Part shown: positions 1-6,084 of the stretch, piece by piece
Position numbering within the stretch: the stretch's first letter is position 1
Layout of the letters: each line of letters begins with the position of its first letter
NCBI GenBank assembly: GCA_028824575.1
Contig: JAPPDN010001031.1
Coordinates: 1 to 7,905 of the forward strand
Length of the DNA: 7,905 nucleotides
Reading direction: 5' to 3'
Source of the DNA: Candidatus Poribacteria bacterium
GTDB lineage: Bacteria > Poribacteria > WGA-4E > WGA-3G
Made by a program: the position numbers and the translations under genes
The notes under the pieces: model-generated
What the model was told of the DNA's origin: nothing
Seen by the model: only the letters and a program-made list of their open reading frames with translations
The model's database searches: none

Positions 1-4
1 AATG

Positions 5-30
5 AAATTATGCCTTAAATGGCATAATTT
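5..30. promoter_or_regulatory. Perfect 10-bp palindrome upstream of the aminotransferase gene
   Basis: The arms 5-14 (AAATTATGCC) and 21-30 (GGCATAATTT) are exact reverse complements around a 6-base loop. The right arm runs into a T-rich stretch, so it could be the weak terminator of a gene left of the window. It lies 49 bases before the aminotransferase start, so it could equally be an operator. It does not resemble the ArgR box consensus. The palindrome is seen directly; its role is not decided. Confidence 0.5.
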
Positions 31-59
31 GTCTTTGCTTTACATTTGGAGAGCAGAAC

Positions 60-65
60 AGGAGG
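60..65 (+). promoter_or_regulatory. Ribosome binding site AGGAGG
   Basis: AGGAGG is a full Shine-Dalgarno core, 13 bases before the ATG at 79. The spacing is longer than usual (5-10), but no other start codon lies at a better distance and the family N-terminus fits ATG 79. Confidence 0.7.
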
Positions 66-78
66 CCATAGATAAAAA

Positions 79-1272
79 ATGACAACCGCTGAAATTAAAG
101 CGATGGCGACAGAGTATATTATTAATACTTACGGCGACAGAAGTCTCGCATTCGTTAAAGGCGAGGGACCTTACCTCTGGGATGCCGATGGCAAAAAATA
201 CCTCGACTTTCTTGGTGGACTTGCTGTTAACGGCTTAGGACATTGCCACCCGAAAGTCGTCGAAGCCATCCGTGAGCAGGCTGGCAACCTGCTGCACACA
301 TCCAATCTCTATTATATTCAACCGCAAGCAGAACTCGCGAAACTCCTCATCGACAACTCCGACATGAATCAGTGTTTCTTCTGTAATAGCGGTGCTGAAG
401 CGAACGAAGCAGCGATTAAGCTGGCGCGGAAATACACCAAAGACAACGGCAGAACGGATGCCTACGAAATCATCACAATGGACAACTCATTCCATGGACG
501 GACAATGGCAACCATCACTGCCACTGCGCAGACAAAATACCACGTCGGGTTTGAACCGATGCTTGAAGGTTTCAAATACGTGCCGTTCGACGATCTGGAA
601 GCAACAGAAGCCGCCATCAGCGAAAAGACTTGTGCTATCTTAGTTGAACCGATTCAGTCTGAGGGCGGCGTTAATATGCCAAGCGATGGCTACCTCCAAG
701 GATTACGAGAACTCTGTGATAAACATAATCTGCTACTGATCTTTGACGAAGTACAGACAGCAATGGGGAGATTGGGGACCTTCTTCGGATACCAGAGTTA
801 TGGTGTCGTGCCAGATGTGATTACCATGGCAAAGGCACTCGGTAGCGGTGTACCTATTGGTGCGATGTTAGCGAAACGACATGTAGCGGAGAGCTTTGTT
901 CCCGGTACTCACGCAGCGACATTCGGTGGTAATCCGTTAGTCACTGCAGCGGCAGCCGCAACCGTCAGAACGATTCTGGAAGAGAATCTCGCCGTGAACG
1001 CCGTTAAAATGGGGAATTATCTCGCTGGCGGACTCATGGAACTCAAGGGCAAGTATCCGATTAAAGAGGTGCGTGGAAAAGGCTTACTCCGCGGTTTAGT
1101 CACGGAAGTCGATGCCAAACCACTCGCCGCGAAATGTATTGAGAACGGGCTTGTCACGATATGCACCAACGATTATGTCCTCCGATTCTTACCGCCACTC
1201 AATATTAACGCCGGCCACGTTGAGGAAGCCGTTAATATCGTCGAAAAATCGATGTCAGAAGTTTTGTCGTAA
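79..1272 (+). CDS. argD: Acetylornithine/succinyldiaminopimelate-type aminotransferase (class III, PLP-dependent)
   Basis: A 397-aa fold-type I, class III aminotransferase, the usual length for ArgD. By family it transfers the amino group between N-acetylornithine and 2-oxoglutarate in cytosolic arginine synthesis, and related enzymes also serve lysine synthesis. Visible landmarks are the GHCHP segment near 54-58, the phosphate-binding SGAEAN at 104-109, FHGR at 138-141, a glutamate in VEPIQSEGG (190), the PLP-pyridine aspartate in FDEVQ (223), the Schiff-base lysine in MAKALG (252) and THAATFGGNP at about 277-286. All catalytic residues are present and the frame is intact. The start is chosen from the AGGAGG upstream. 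No other arginine gene is in the window, so substrate choice (acetylornithine, ornithine or succinyl-DAP) cannot be fixed. Family assignment is firm; the argD symbol is likely but less sure. Confidence 0.87.
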   Translation: MTTAEIKAMATEYIINTYGDRSLAFVKGEGPYLWDADGKKYLDFLGGLAVNGLGHCHPKVVEAIREQAGNLLHTSNLYYIQPQAELAKLLIDNSDMNQCFFCNSGAEANEAAIKLARKYTKDNGRTDAYEIITMDNSFHGRTMATITATAQTKYHVGFEPMLEGFKYVPFDDLEATEAAISEKTCAILVEPIQSEGGVNMPSDGYLQGLRELCDKHNLLLIFDEVQTAMGRLGTFFGYQSYGVVPDVITMAKALGSGVPIGAMLAKRHVAESFVPGTHAATFGGNPLVTAAAAATVRTILEENLAVNAVKMGNYLAGGLMELKGKYPIKEVRGKGLLRGLVTEVDAKPLAAKCIENGLVTICTNDYVLRFLPPLNINAGHVEEAVNIVEKSMSEVLS

Positions 1273-1333
1273 GTCGCCGTTCACTTGCAAAAAAGCGTCA
1301 GAGGTATTCAATTGTCGAATTGTCTGAATCGTG

Positions 1334-1360
1334 GATTACACAGATTACGCGGATTTTGAG
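1334..1360. repeat. Three imperfect 9-base tandem units (GATTACACA type)
   Basis: The units GATTACACA, GATTACGCG and GATTTTGAG follow each other directly. The first two differ at two positions; the third is more decayed. Such GATTACxCx runs are seen between genes in several bacterial groups (general recollection). No function is inferred. Confidence 0.45.
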
Positions 1361-1398
1361 ATATGCGTCATCCGAAAGTAATTTGATAATTGGAGAGT

Positions 1399-1426
1399 TT
1401 TCCAGAGAATTGAATGCCTCTGGAAA
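1399..1426. repeat. 9-bp perfect inverted repeat (hairpin)
   Basis: TTTCCAGAG (1399-1407) pairs exactly with CTCTGGAAA (1418-1426) across a 10-base loop. No T-run follows, so it is not a typical Rho-independent terminator of the upstream gene. It may be a decayed repeat element or a transcript-end structure. Confidence 0.4.
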
Positions 1427-1470
1427 GAGCATGAAAATTGCTGGACATGAGACCGCAATTGTGATAAACT

Positions 1471-1602
1471 TCTATTAGTTTGTCCGCTTTCAAATGAGGC
1501 TTAAACCCGGTTGGTAGTAAGGCGATAAATCGCTTTTCCTATGGCGCAATAAATTGCACCACTACGAACCGCCTATCAGTTTAGATGTGACAAACTAATA
1601 GA
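1471..1602. mobile_element. MITE/REP-like nested palindromic element, 132 bp
   Basis: The ends 1471-1484 (TCTATTAGTTTGTC) and 1589-1602 (GACAAACTAATAGA) are exact 14-bp inverted repeats. Inside, CGGTTGGTAGT (1508-1518) pairs with ACTACGAACCG (1561-1571) with one mismatch. Within that are two perfect hairpins of the same design, GCGAT-AA-ATCGC (1522-1533) and GCAAT-AA-ATTGC (1546-1557). It has no coding capacity. The cloverleaf-like layout resembles non-autonomous elements mobilised in trans. I recall similar intergenic repeats in Poribacteria but could not check. No clear target-site duplication flanks the ends. Confidence 0.55.
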
Positions 1603-1679
1603 GTAAATGGACTAAAGTTTGGGCAATTCGTGTTACGTGCAAGTTGAATTTCCAAGAGTCTATGTCCTTTTTTGTGAGT

Positions 1680-1708
1680 TTCGCACACTCATAGAACTCC
1701 GATAAAAT
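1680..1708 (+). promoter_or_regulatory. Weak sigma-70-like promoter candidate for the accessory module
   Basis: TTCGCA (1680-1685, 4 of 6 consensus bases) and TAAAAT (1703-1708, 5 of 6) are 17 bases apart. Transcription would start near 1715 and give a leader of about 170 bases holding both 18-bp repeats. Pairs of this quality arise by chance in A+T-rich DNA, so this is only a candidate. Confidence 0.25.
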
Positions 1709-1715
1709 ACTGCAT

Positions 1716-1781
1716 TCCAGCGGAGTGCCATGTCTATAGAAAAGGTATTCCCAGTTCGCGCCCTCCAGCGGAGTGCTATGT
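1716..1781. repeat. Two direct copies of an 18-bp repeat
   Basis: TCCAGCGGAGTGCCATGT at 1716-1733 recurs at 1764-1781 with one change (C to T), 48 bases apart. Both copies contain ATG codons in frame with the gene that starts at 1883 (the first gives ATG 1730). The repeat nature of this DNA is a reason to reject those ATGs as starts. It looks like a dispersed intergenic repeat of the host genome. Confidence 0.6.
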
Positions 1782-1882
1782 GTTACCAAGTTACGTTATA
1801 TCGCCCTGAGCATAGAATAAAGATTTTGCTTATGAGCCAACTTTTCCTAAATTGTTTCCATCTCTTACAAGAAGATTCTATT

Positions 1883-3883
1883 ATGAGGCTCAACCTAACT
1901 AATCGTGCCCTCAATGCCTTGACCGGCTCAGGTATTCAGACGGTTGGTGATGTTGTGAGGCTTGTTGAATCGGGCAAAATCCGGGCTATTCAGGGGCTTG
2001 GGAAAAAAAGTATTTTAGAAATAAAAAACAGCCTGGCTCATGTGGAAATTAACGATGCACCAAAAGTTAAGGCAAACGCAGATGCAGGTATAGAGATTGA
2101 GCAACTAAACTTAACCAATCCTGAAAAAGTTCCAGAGCATGTCATCAAATGGCAATCACAATTAATAGCCAAGCAATTGTTAATTGCAGATCGCTCTGTG
2201 AGAGAAGAGATTGAGCAACTAAACTTAACCAATCCTGAAAAAGTTCCAGAGCATGTCATCAAATGGCAATCACAATTAATAGTCAAGCAACTGTCAGCAG
2301 AATTGCTGCACGAAGACGCAAGGATTGCCGATAGATCTGTGAAAGATTGGCTTGTAAAAAGTGAAACAATTGAAACCAATAAGGCATACAAAATATTAGC
2401 GACCATTTTAGGGTCATCACTTAACATCTGTGAGGAAATAGAATTTCTCTTTAACAATATCTCTGAGCAGCATTGTTTGACTATTCTGTTATCTAGGTAT
2501 GGTTTTGATCGGAAAACCTTGTCGCAAATTGGACAAGAAATAGGTGTTTCGCGAGAAAGAGTCAGACAAATGGACAATGAACTTAAAAACCAGATGAATG
2601 ACAACCTTCGCACCATATTTGAAACTAAATCTGTCAGTGACCTCACAGGCAGACCTACTTTGCTCAGAATGCAGTCAGCTCTCCTTATTGCTAGAGACAC
2701 GGATCTTAATATTACCTATGAACAATGGACAAAATGCATTCATTTATCAGGGCTCGTTGGTAATTGGAGATCACAAAATCTTATCGGTAAAGATGCCGTT
2801 GAGGTTATGATTGCAATCTGCAATATGCTAGGCGATTGTAATGTTCTTTGGATACAAATGTCCGAAAACCTGCAATATGCTGTACAACTTGCTGCTGCTG
2901 GTAGTCCAAATGTCAAAGCTAGGATTTTACATGCTCGTGATACTTTGCCTGATAAAATTAAAAGACTTATCAATCGACACACCAAGCATTCCGGGGGCGT
3001 ATATGCTGTATGGTTATCCCAAGAAATAGGAAGGGAGCTAGAAGAAATAAAAGACATATTGCAGGGACTAGGGTACAGAATACTCTCTAAAGATTGGTTT
3101 ATCCCAAAAGTGCTAAAAGATCCGCGCAAAATCTCGAAACACGACGTTTTCCACCAGGGAATCCGTAAGATATTTCGCTATTGTGGGCGAGTGTCTATCG
3201 ATGATGTATGTTCCGGACTTCGACATGTGTTGTCAAGAACACAATTTCCTGTTCCCCCTCCTGACGTGATGGATGAAATAGTCAGGATTCACGATTACAA
3301 GTGTGAAAAGGGATTATATTACTGGGACGGCACATCCGACGAAAATCTAAACGCAGGCGAAACCATCATAATGGATTGTTTAGAGCAAATCGGCCCCGTG
3401 ATACATCATTCAGAACTAGTTCACGCTTTCATAGAAAGCGATTTGTCTTTTCCCACCTTACATAAAACTTTAAATTATTCTCCCTTGTTTGATAGGATAG
3501 AAACCGGTCTATACAAAATTCGGGGAAGGTCAATAAGTTATGAAGACATAGAACGTGCTAAAGCGAGCGGAGAACGGCAATCACTTGATCCGGAAGTTGA
3601 TTACGATATAGACGGAAATGTCATAGTAAGTTTCACTATTAGTGCTATGGCCATAGGACAAGGGACTATTTTTTCTGAACAGTTTCCAAACCTAAGTGGC
3701 AATTGGAGTTGCTATGTCTCGGGTGAAGAAGCGGGCAAACTGAATGTGACTGAGAATGAATTTCGACATCTGAAAAAGCCTTTTGAATTGCTAAATTGTC
3801 AGTCAGGGAATCGCCTGAAATTTATATTCAATACATGGGAAAGAACTGTTGAAATAGAAAAGGTAAGAACAGATCAAAAATAA
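1883..3883 (+). CDS. Multidomain DNA-binding protein: alpha-CTD-like HhH, sigma-region-4-like HTH, winged-helix segments
   Basis: I recognise domains but no named family. With ATG 1883 it has 666 aa. Residues 2-51 resemble the RNA polymerase alpha C-terminal domain: R8, N11, G40, K42, S43 and E46 line up with E. coli alpha R265, N268, G296, K298, S299 and E302, which contact DNA; C269 becomes A12. A segment with two copies of a 26-residue sequence follows (about 71-95 and 109-133). Residues 196-238 match sigma-70 region 4, with VSRERVRQM at 222-230. Two winged-helix-like stretches are visible (about 420-485 and 489-550; the second is HARE-HTH-like), then a beta-rich C-terminus. ATG 1883 is preferred because the HhH domain begins at once there and the longer frame, from 1730, runs through repeats. 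No catalytic motif is seen. Its TAA overlaps the ATG of the next gene, so it probably heads an operon. Role inferred: sequence recognition or transcription control for the module. Confidence 0.72.
   Translation: MRLNLTNRALNALTGSGIQTVGDVVRLVESGKIRAIQGLGKKSILEIKNSLAHVEINDAPKVKANADAGIEIEQLNLTNPEKVPEHVIKWQSQLIAKQLLIADRSVREEIEQLNLTNPEKVPEHVIKWQSQLIVKQLSAELLHEDARIADRSVKDWLVKSETIETNKAYKILATILGSSLNICEEIEFLFNNISEQHCLTILLSRYGFDRKTLSQIGQEIGVSRERVRQMDNELKNQMNDNLRTIFETKSVSDLTGRPTLLRMQSALLIARDTDLNITYEQWTKCIHLSGLVGNWRSQNLIGKDAVEVMIAICNMLGDCNVLWIQMSENLQYAVQLAAAGSPNVKARILHARDTLPDKIKRLINRHTKHSGGVYAVWLSQEIGRELEEIKDILQGLGYRILSKDWFIPKVLKDPRKISKHDVFHQGIRKIFRYCGRVSIDDVCSGLRHVLSRTQFPVPPPDVMDEIVRIHDYKCEKGLYYWDGTSDENLNAGETIIMDCLEQIGPVIHHSELVHAFIESDLSFPTLHKTLNYSPLFDRIETGLYKIRGRSISYEDIERAKASGERQSLDPEVDYDIDGNVIVSFTISAMAIGQGTIFSEQFPNLSGNWSCYVSGEEAGKLNVTENEFRHLKKPFELLNCQSGNRLKFIFNTWERTVEIEKVRTDQK
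2092..2282 (+). repeat. Perfect 77-bp direct repeat inside the gene
   Basis: Positions 2092-2168 recur without any mismatch at 2206-2282, a period of 114 bases (38 codons), so the frame is kept. Each copy encodes the segment from EIEQLNLTNPEK to KWQSQLI. Past the identical core both copies stay related but differ: IADRSVRE follows copy 1 closely, while copy 2 carries about 10 extra residues before IADRSVKD. The identity at silent sites points to a recent duplication or gene conversion. Confidence 0.9.
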
Positions 3884-4031
3884 TGAATTCTCAAAACCAC
3901 AACTCATTACAATAGCTGTAGCACTCTTAAACGGAGACACAACGTATGTTGATCGTGAGGAAGTTGCTATCACGGTAAATGATATTGCCCCCGGGCGTTT
4001 TAATTGGCGAAAATACCCTGAACGAATTGAT
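3883..4031 (+). other. Orphaned 5' part of the small middle gene (probable start frameshift)
   Basis: The frame of the gene at 4032-4454 stays open for 49 codons upstream, back to GAA at 3885, but holds no ATG, GTG or TTG. An ATG lies at 3883 in a TAATG overlap with the upstream stop, yet it is out of frame and reaches TAG at 3913-3915 after ten codons. One extra G (ATGGAATTC for ATGAATTC) would join this ATG to the open frame, giving M-E-F-S-K-P-Q-L. The encoded 49 residues look like real protein: SKPQLITIAVALLNG, then DREEVAITVNDIAPG, then FNWRKYPERI, suggesting two helices of a winged-helix domain. Either a base was lost, in nature or in the read, or an unusual start (ATC 3873 is in frame) or a -1 slip at the start is used. 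Confidence 0.6.
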
Positions 4032-4454
4032 TTGGATGCTGTTAGTGTCGCCCTGCGGAGTGCAAAAAAAACTCAAAATGGCGAATTAGTTGTTGGAAAC
4101 AATGCCAAAGGATGGATGTTAAGTCCTACAGGCTTGAAGTGGATAAAAACCATAGACCTTGATGCTATTCATGAGAAAATTTCAATTAAAGTCAGATCAA
4201 CTTCTATCCTTGCAAATCAAGAAGTAGAACGTAAACGTTTGCGCAGCACAAGGGCTTACGAACTATTCATTAGTGGCAAGTTTAAAGCAATAGCGTTGCA
4301 AGATTTTTACGAGTTTGCCCGAGTGAATGAATATTTCCAGACTAAAGCTAGACAGAGACGGTATGCTATCATAGCGAACACAGTAATTGATGATAATATC
4401 CTATCAAGATTATGGGATCTACTTCAAACAAAATTTCCAAAGGAAATACAGTAA
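4032..4454 (+). CDS. Small module protein, probably winged-helix; N-terminus uncertain
   Basis: Read from TTG 4032, the first standard start in frame, it has 140 aa. If the upstream frame to 3883 belongs to it, the full product is about 190 aa. I do not recognise a named family. With the upstream part, the predicted order is helix, helix, helix (DLDAVSVALRSAKK), then a hairpin-like stretch through GWMLSPTGLKW, which suggests a winged-helix DNA-binding domain; starting at 4032 would remove its first two helices. The C-terminal half is basic and helical (EVERKRLRSTRAYELF, FQTKARQRRYAIIA). No enzyme motif is seen. The TTG has no good ribosome site in front of it, a further argument against it as the true start. 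The gene ends in TAATG, overlapping the ATPase start by one base. It probably links or targets the two large proteins, but this is inference. Confidence 0.6.
   Translation: MDAVSVALRSAKKTQNGELVVGNNAKGWMLSPTGLKWIKTIDLDAIHEKISIKVRSTSILANQEVERKRLRSTRAYELFISGKFKAIALQDFYEFARVNEYFQTKARQRRYAIIANTVIDDNILSRLWDLLQTKFPKEIQ
4439..4444 (+). promoter_or_regulatory. Ribosome binding site AAAGGA deciding the ATPase start
   Basis: AAAGGA sits 9 bases before ATG 4454, inside the end of the preceding gene. It supports ATG 4454 over the in-frame ATG at 4412, which lies well inside the preceding gene and has no comparable site. Confidence 0.6.
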
Positions 4455-6061
4455 TGTCAACACAACAATCTATTGAAGTAACTTCACATGTGGCTAGGGA
4501 TTTTCTCCAGAACGCTGCATACTTTAATACTATGCCCAAGGTGGTTTGGGAGTATGTTGCTAACTCTTTGGATGCTGCTAAAGATGGTATTGTAGTAGTC
4601 ATCGCGATCGAGATAACAAGTCACGATGTTAGAATATCTGACAATAGTTGTGGGATGTCCAGAGAAGAGTTAGGCAAGTTCTTCCAAATGCACGGAGAGA
4701 ATATCCTCAGAAAACAAGGGAAGAAAGTCCGAGGACGGTTTGGTACAGGCAAATGTGCTGCCTTTGGCCTGGCAGATTCTTTCCGAATTGACACAATCCA
4801 GGCAGGCTCAAGGAATGTCGTTGAATTACACAGAGAAGACATTGAACGTGCACAGAATGGTGAACCATTTTCTGTTCGAGATATCGAAGTGAATCAGTCA
4901 ACCCATGAAGATGATGGAACAATCGTAATCATACGGGAATTAAATATAAAACGACCAAACATTAACAAAGTCATTTCATACCTTGAACGGCATCTAAGCC
5001 GTTATCGTACCCGTGCCCGTGTCGCTGTAAACGGACATGTGTGTAAATTTGAAGAACCTCCATTTATAAAGCAGTTTAAGCGTTTTCCGCCAATAGAAAT
5101 TGCCAAACTCATTGGCAATGTATCGTTGAATGTGAAGGTGTCCCCTGTGCCATTAGATGATGATACCCGAGGGATTGATATTCTATCATACGGCATTTGG
5201 CATGAAACAACTCTCGCGGGAATTGAAAGGAAAGAGAATGCGAATCATATTTTTGGACAGATAGATGTACCTATCCTAGAGGATGGTGAATGGTCAATTC
5301 CGGCCTTTGATAACACAAGAAATAATACACTAAACCGGCAAAATCCTATTGTTGTGGTCCTGCTAGGTTGGCTTTCAAAGGAACTTGAAAAAATAAGATC
5401 GGATTTCGTGAGACAAGCTCGCGAAGAACGCCGATCAGAAATACAAGCAAAGTTAGTGAAAGAAGCTGAAAAGATATCAGACATTCTCAACCAAGACTTT
5501 GCACAACAGGAAATAGAACTTGAATTAGCTCAAAGAGTTTCAAAACGCTTTGGAAATAGAAGTGTGAACGAAATTCTTAATGGCGAAGGTGAACTTTTGC
5601 TAGATAGTAATGATGTGCAAACACCTAGGGAATCGGATGAACATACTGCTCTAGGAAACGTTTCAAGTTCAGGATCAACTGCACGACGTAGGAATAAACA
5701 GGTGGGAAAAAAGAGGACTGTTAAAGGCGGTGGAAACCGCCAGAAAGCCGTTTTTTCCATTGAATTCGAGCACTTCACTGCTGGACAAAATCGATCAAGG
5801 TACGATGGAAACACAAAAACAATTTTTATAAACTTAGATCATCCGCAGATCGCTAATGCATTTGAAACCGGTGGCAATACCACAAGCTCGCGGCAATTTC
5901 GAGAGATTTGCTATGAAGTTGCAGCGGTCGAATATGCTATTGCTTTACCGTATGAAAAACTTGAGAAGGATGAGTTATATCACGCAGAAGACGCACTATT
6001 TGATGTGAGAGATACCATTGATCGAGTGACTAAAAGTTTTGTACAGGTTCTTGTAAATTAG
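4454..6061 (+). CDS. GHKL-type ATPase (Hsp90/MutL/MORC-like) of the accessory module
   Basis: With ATG 4454 the protein has 535 aa. The N-terminus shows the Bergerat ATP-binding fold: N-box E33-x3-N37-x2-D40-A (WEYVANSLDAA), G1 box D63-N-S-C-G67, G2 region from G94 (GRFGTGKCAAFG) and a later GTIVIIREL strand. These bind ATP in Hsp90, MutL, gyrase B and MORC proteins; E33 would be the catalytic base. A transducer-like segment follows to about 330, then a charged helical, possibly coiled-coil, part (about 310-360), a low-complexity basic linker (about 405-435) and a conserved-looking C-terminal domain (SRYDGNTKTIFINLDHPQI, then an EVAAVEYAIAL helix). No histidine-kinase dimerisation box, gyrase features or nuclease motif is visible. 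Stand-alone GHKL ATPases of this sort are known near restriction-modification and other defence genes. The TAATG overlap and its own AAAGGA site indicate coupled translation. Function inferred: ATP-gated clamp acting with the two DNA-binding partners. Confidence 0.8.
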   Translation: MSTQQSIEVTSHVARDFLQNAAYFNTMPKVVWEYVANSLDAAKDGIVVVIAIEITSHDVRISDNSCGMSREELGKFFQMHGENILRKQGKKVRGRFGTGKCAAFGLADSFRIDTIQAGSRNVVELHREDIERAQNGEPFSVRDIEVNQSTHEDDGTIVIIRELNIKRPNINKVISYLERHLSRYRTRARVAVNGHVCKFEEPPFIKQFKRFPPIEIAKLIGNVSLNVKVSPVPLDDDTRGIDILSYGIWHETTLAGIERKENANHIFGQIDVPILEDGEWSIPAFDNTRNNTLNRQNPIVVVLLGWLSKELEKIRSDFVRQAREERRSEIQAKLVKEAEKISDILNQDFAQQEIELELAQRVSKRFGNRSVNEILNGEGELLLDSNDVQTPRESDEHTALGNVSSSGSTARRRNKQVGKKRTVKGGGNRQKAVFSIEFEHFTAGQNRSRYDGNTKTIFINLDHPQIANAFETGGNTTSSRQFREICYEVAAVEYAIALPYEKLEKDELYHAEDALFDVRDTIDRVTKSFVQVLVN

Positions 6062-6084
6062 CCATTTATATTTCATATTTATCT

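Larger units (their letters stand above)
1273..1882. other. 610-base repeat-rich non-coding stretch
   Basis: No convincing gene lies between the aminotransferase and the accessory module. The stretch holds, in order, a run of 9-base units (1334-1360), a 9-bp hairpin (1399-1426), a nested palindromic element with 14-bp terminal inverted repeats (1471-1602), a weak promoter candidate (1680-1708) and two copies of an 18-bp repeat (1716 and 1764). The frame of the downstream gene stays open back to an ATG at 1730, but that part is repeat sequence and shows no protein family features. No clear terminator with a T-run follows the aminotransferase. Confidence 0.6.

Noticed and set aside
1595..1789. 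Reverse-strand 64-codon frame in the repeat-rich stretch
   Set aside because: It is built from the 18-bp repeats and the end of the palindromic element, with no family features or ribosome site.
2092..2282. CRISPR array suggested by a direct repeat
   Set aside because: Only two copies, 77 bp long, in frame within a gene; no array structure or cas genes.
2038..2700. Long reverse-strand open frame (220 codons) opposite the multidomain gene
   Set aside because: It lies wholly inside the forward gene, its protein has no recognisable domain, and its apparent internal repeat is just the mirror of the 77-bp DNA repeat.
4412..4453. Earlier in-frame ATG for the ATPase
   Set aside because: It overlaps the preceding gene by 43 bases and lacks a ribosome site, while ATG 4454 has AAAGGA and a TAATG overlap.
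5726..5756. GGCGGT-GGAA-ACCGCC hairpin followed by TTTTTT, terminator-like
   Set aside because: It is inside the ATPase coding sequence and the T-run starts 9 bases after the stem, so it does not have terminator geometry.
6051..6079. TTGTAA-N17-CATATT as a promoter for a leaderless LolB-like transcript
   Set aside because: Both hexamers match only 4 of 6 bases in A+T-rich DNA; too weak to annotate, although its position next to ATG 6085 is suggestive.
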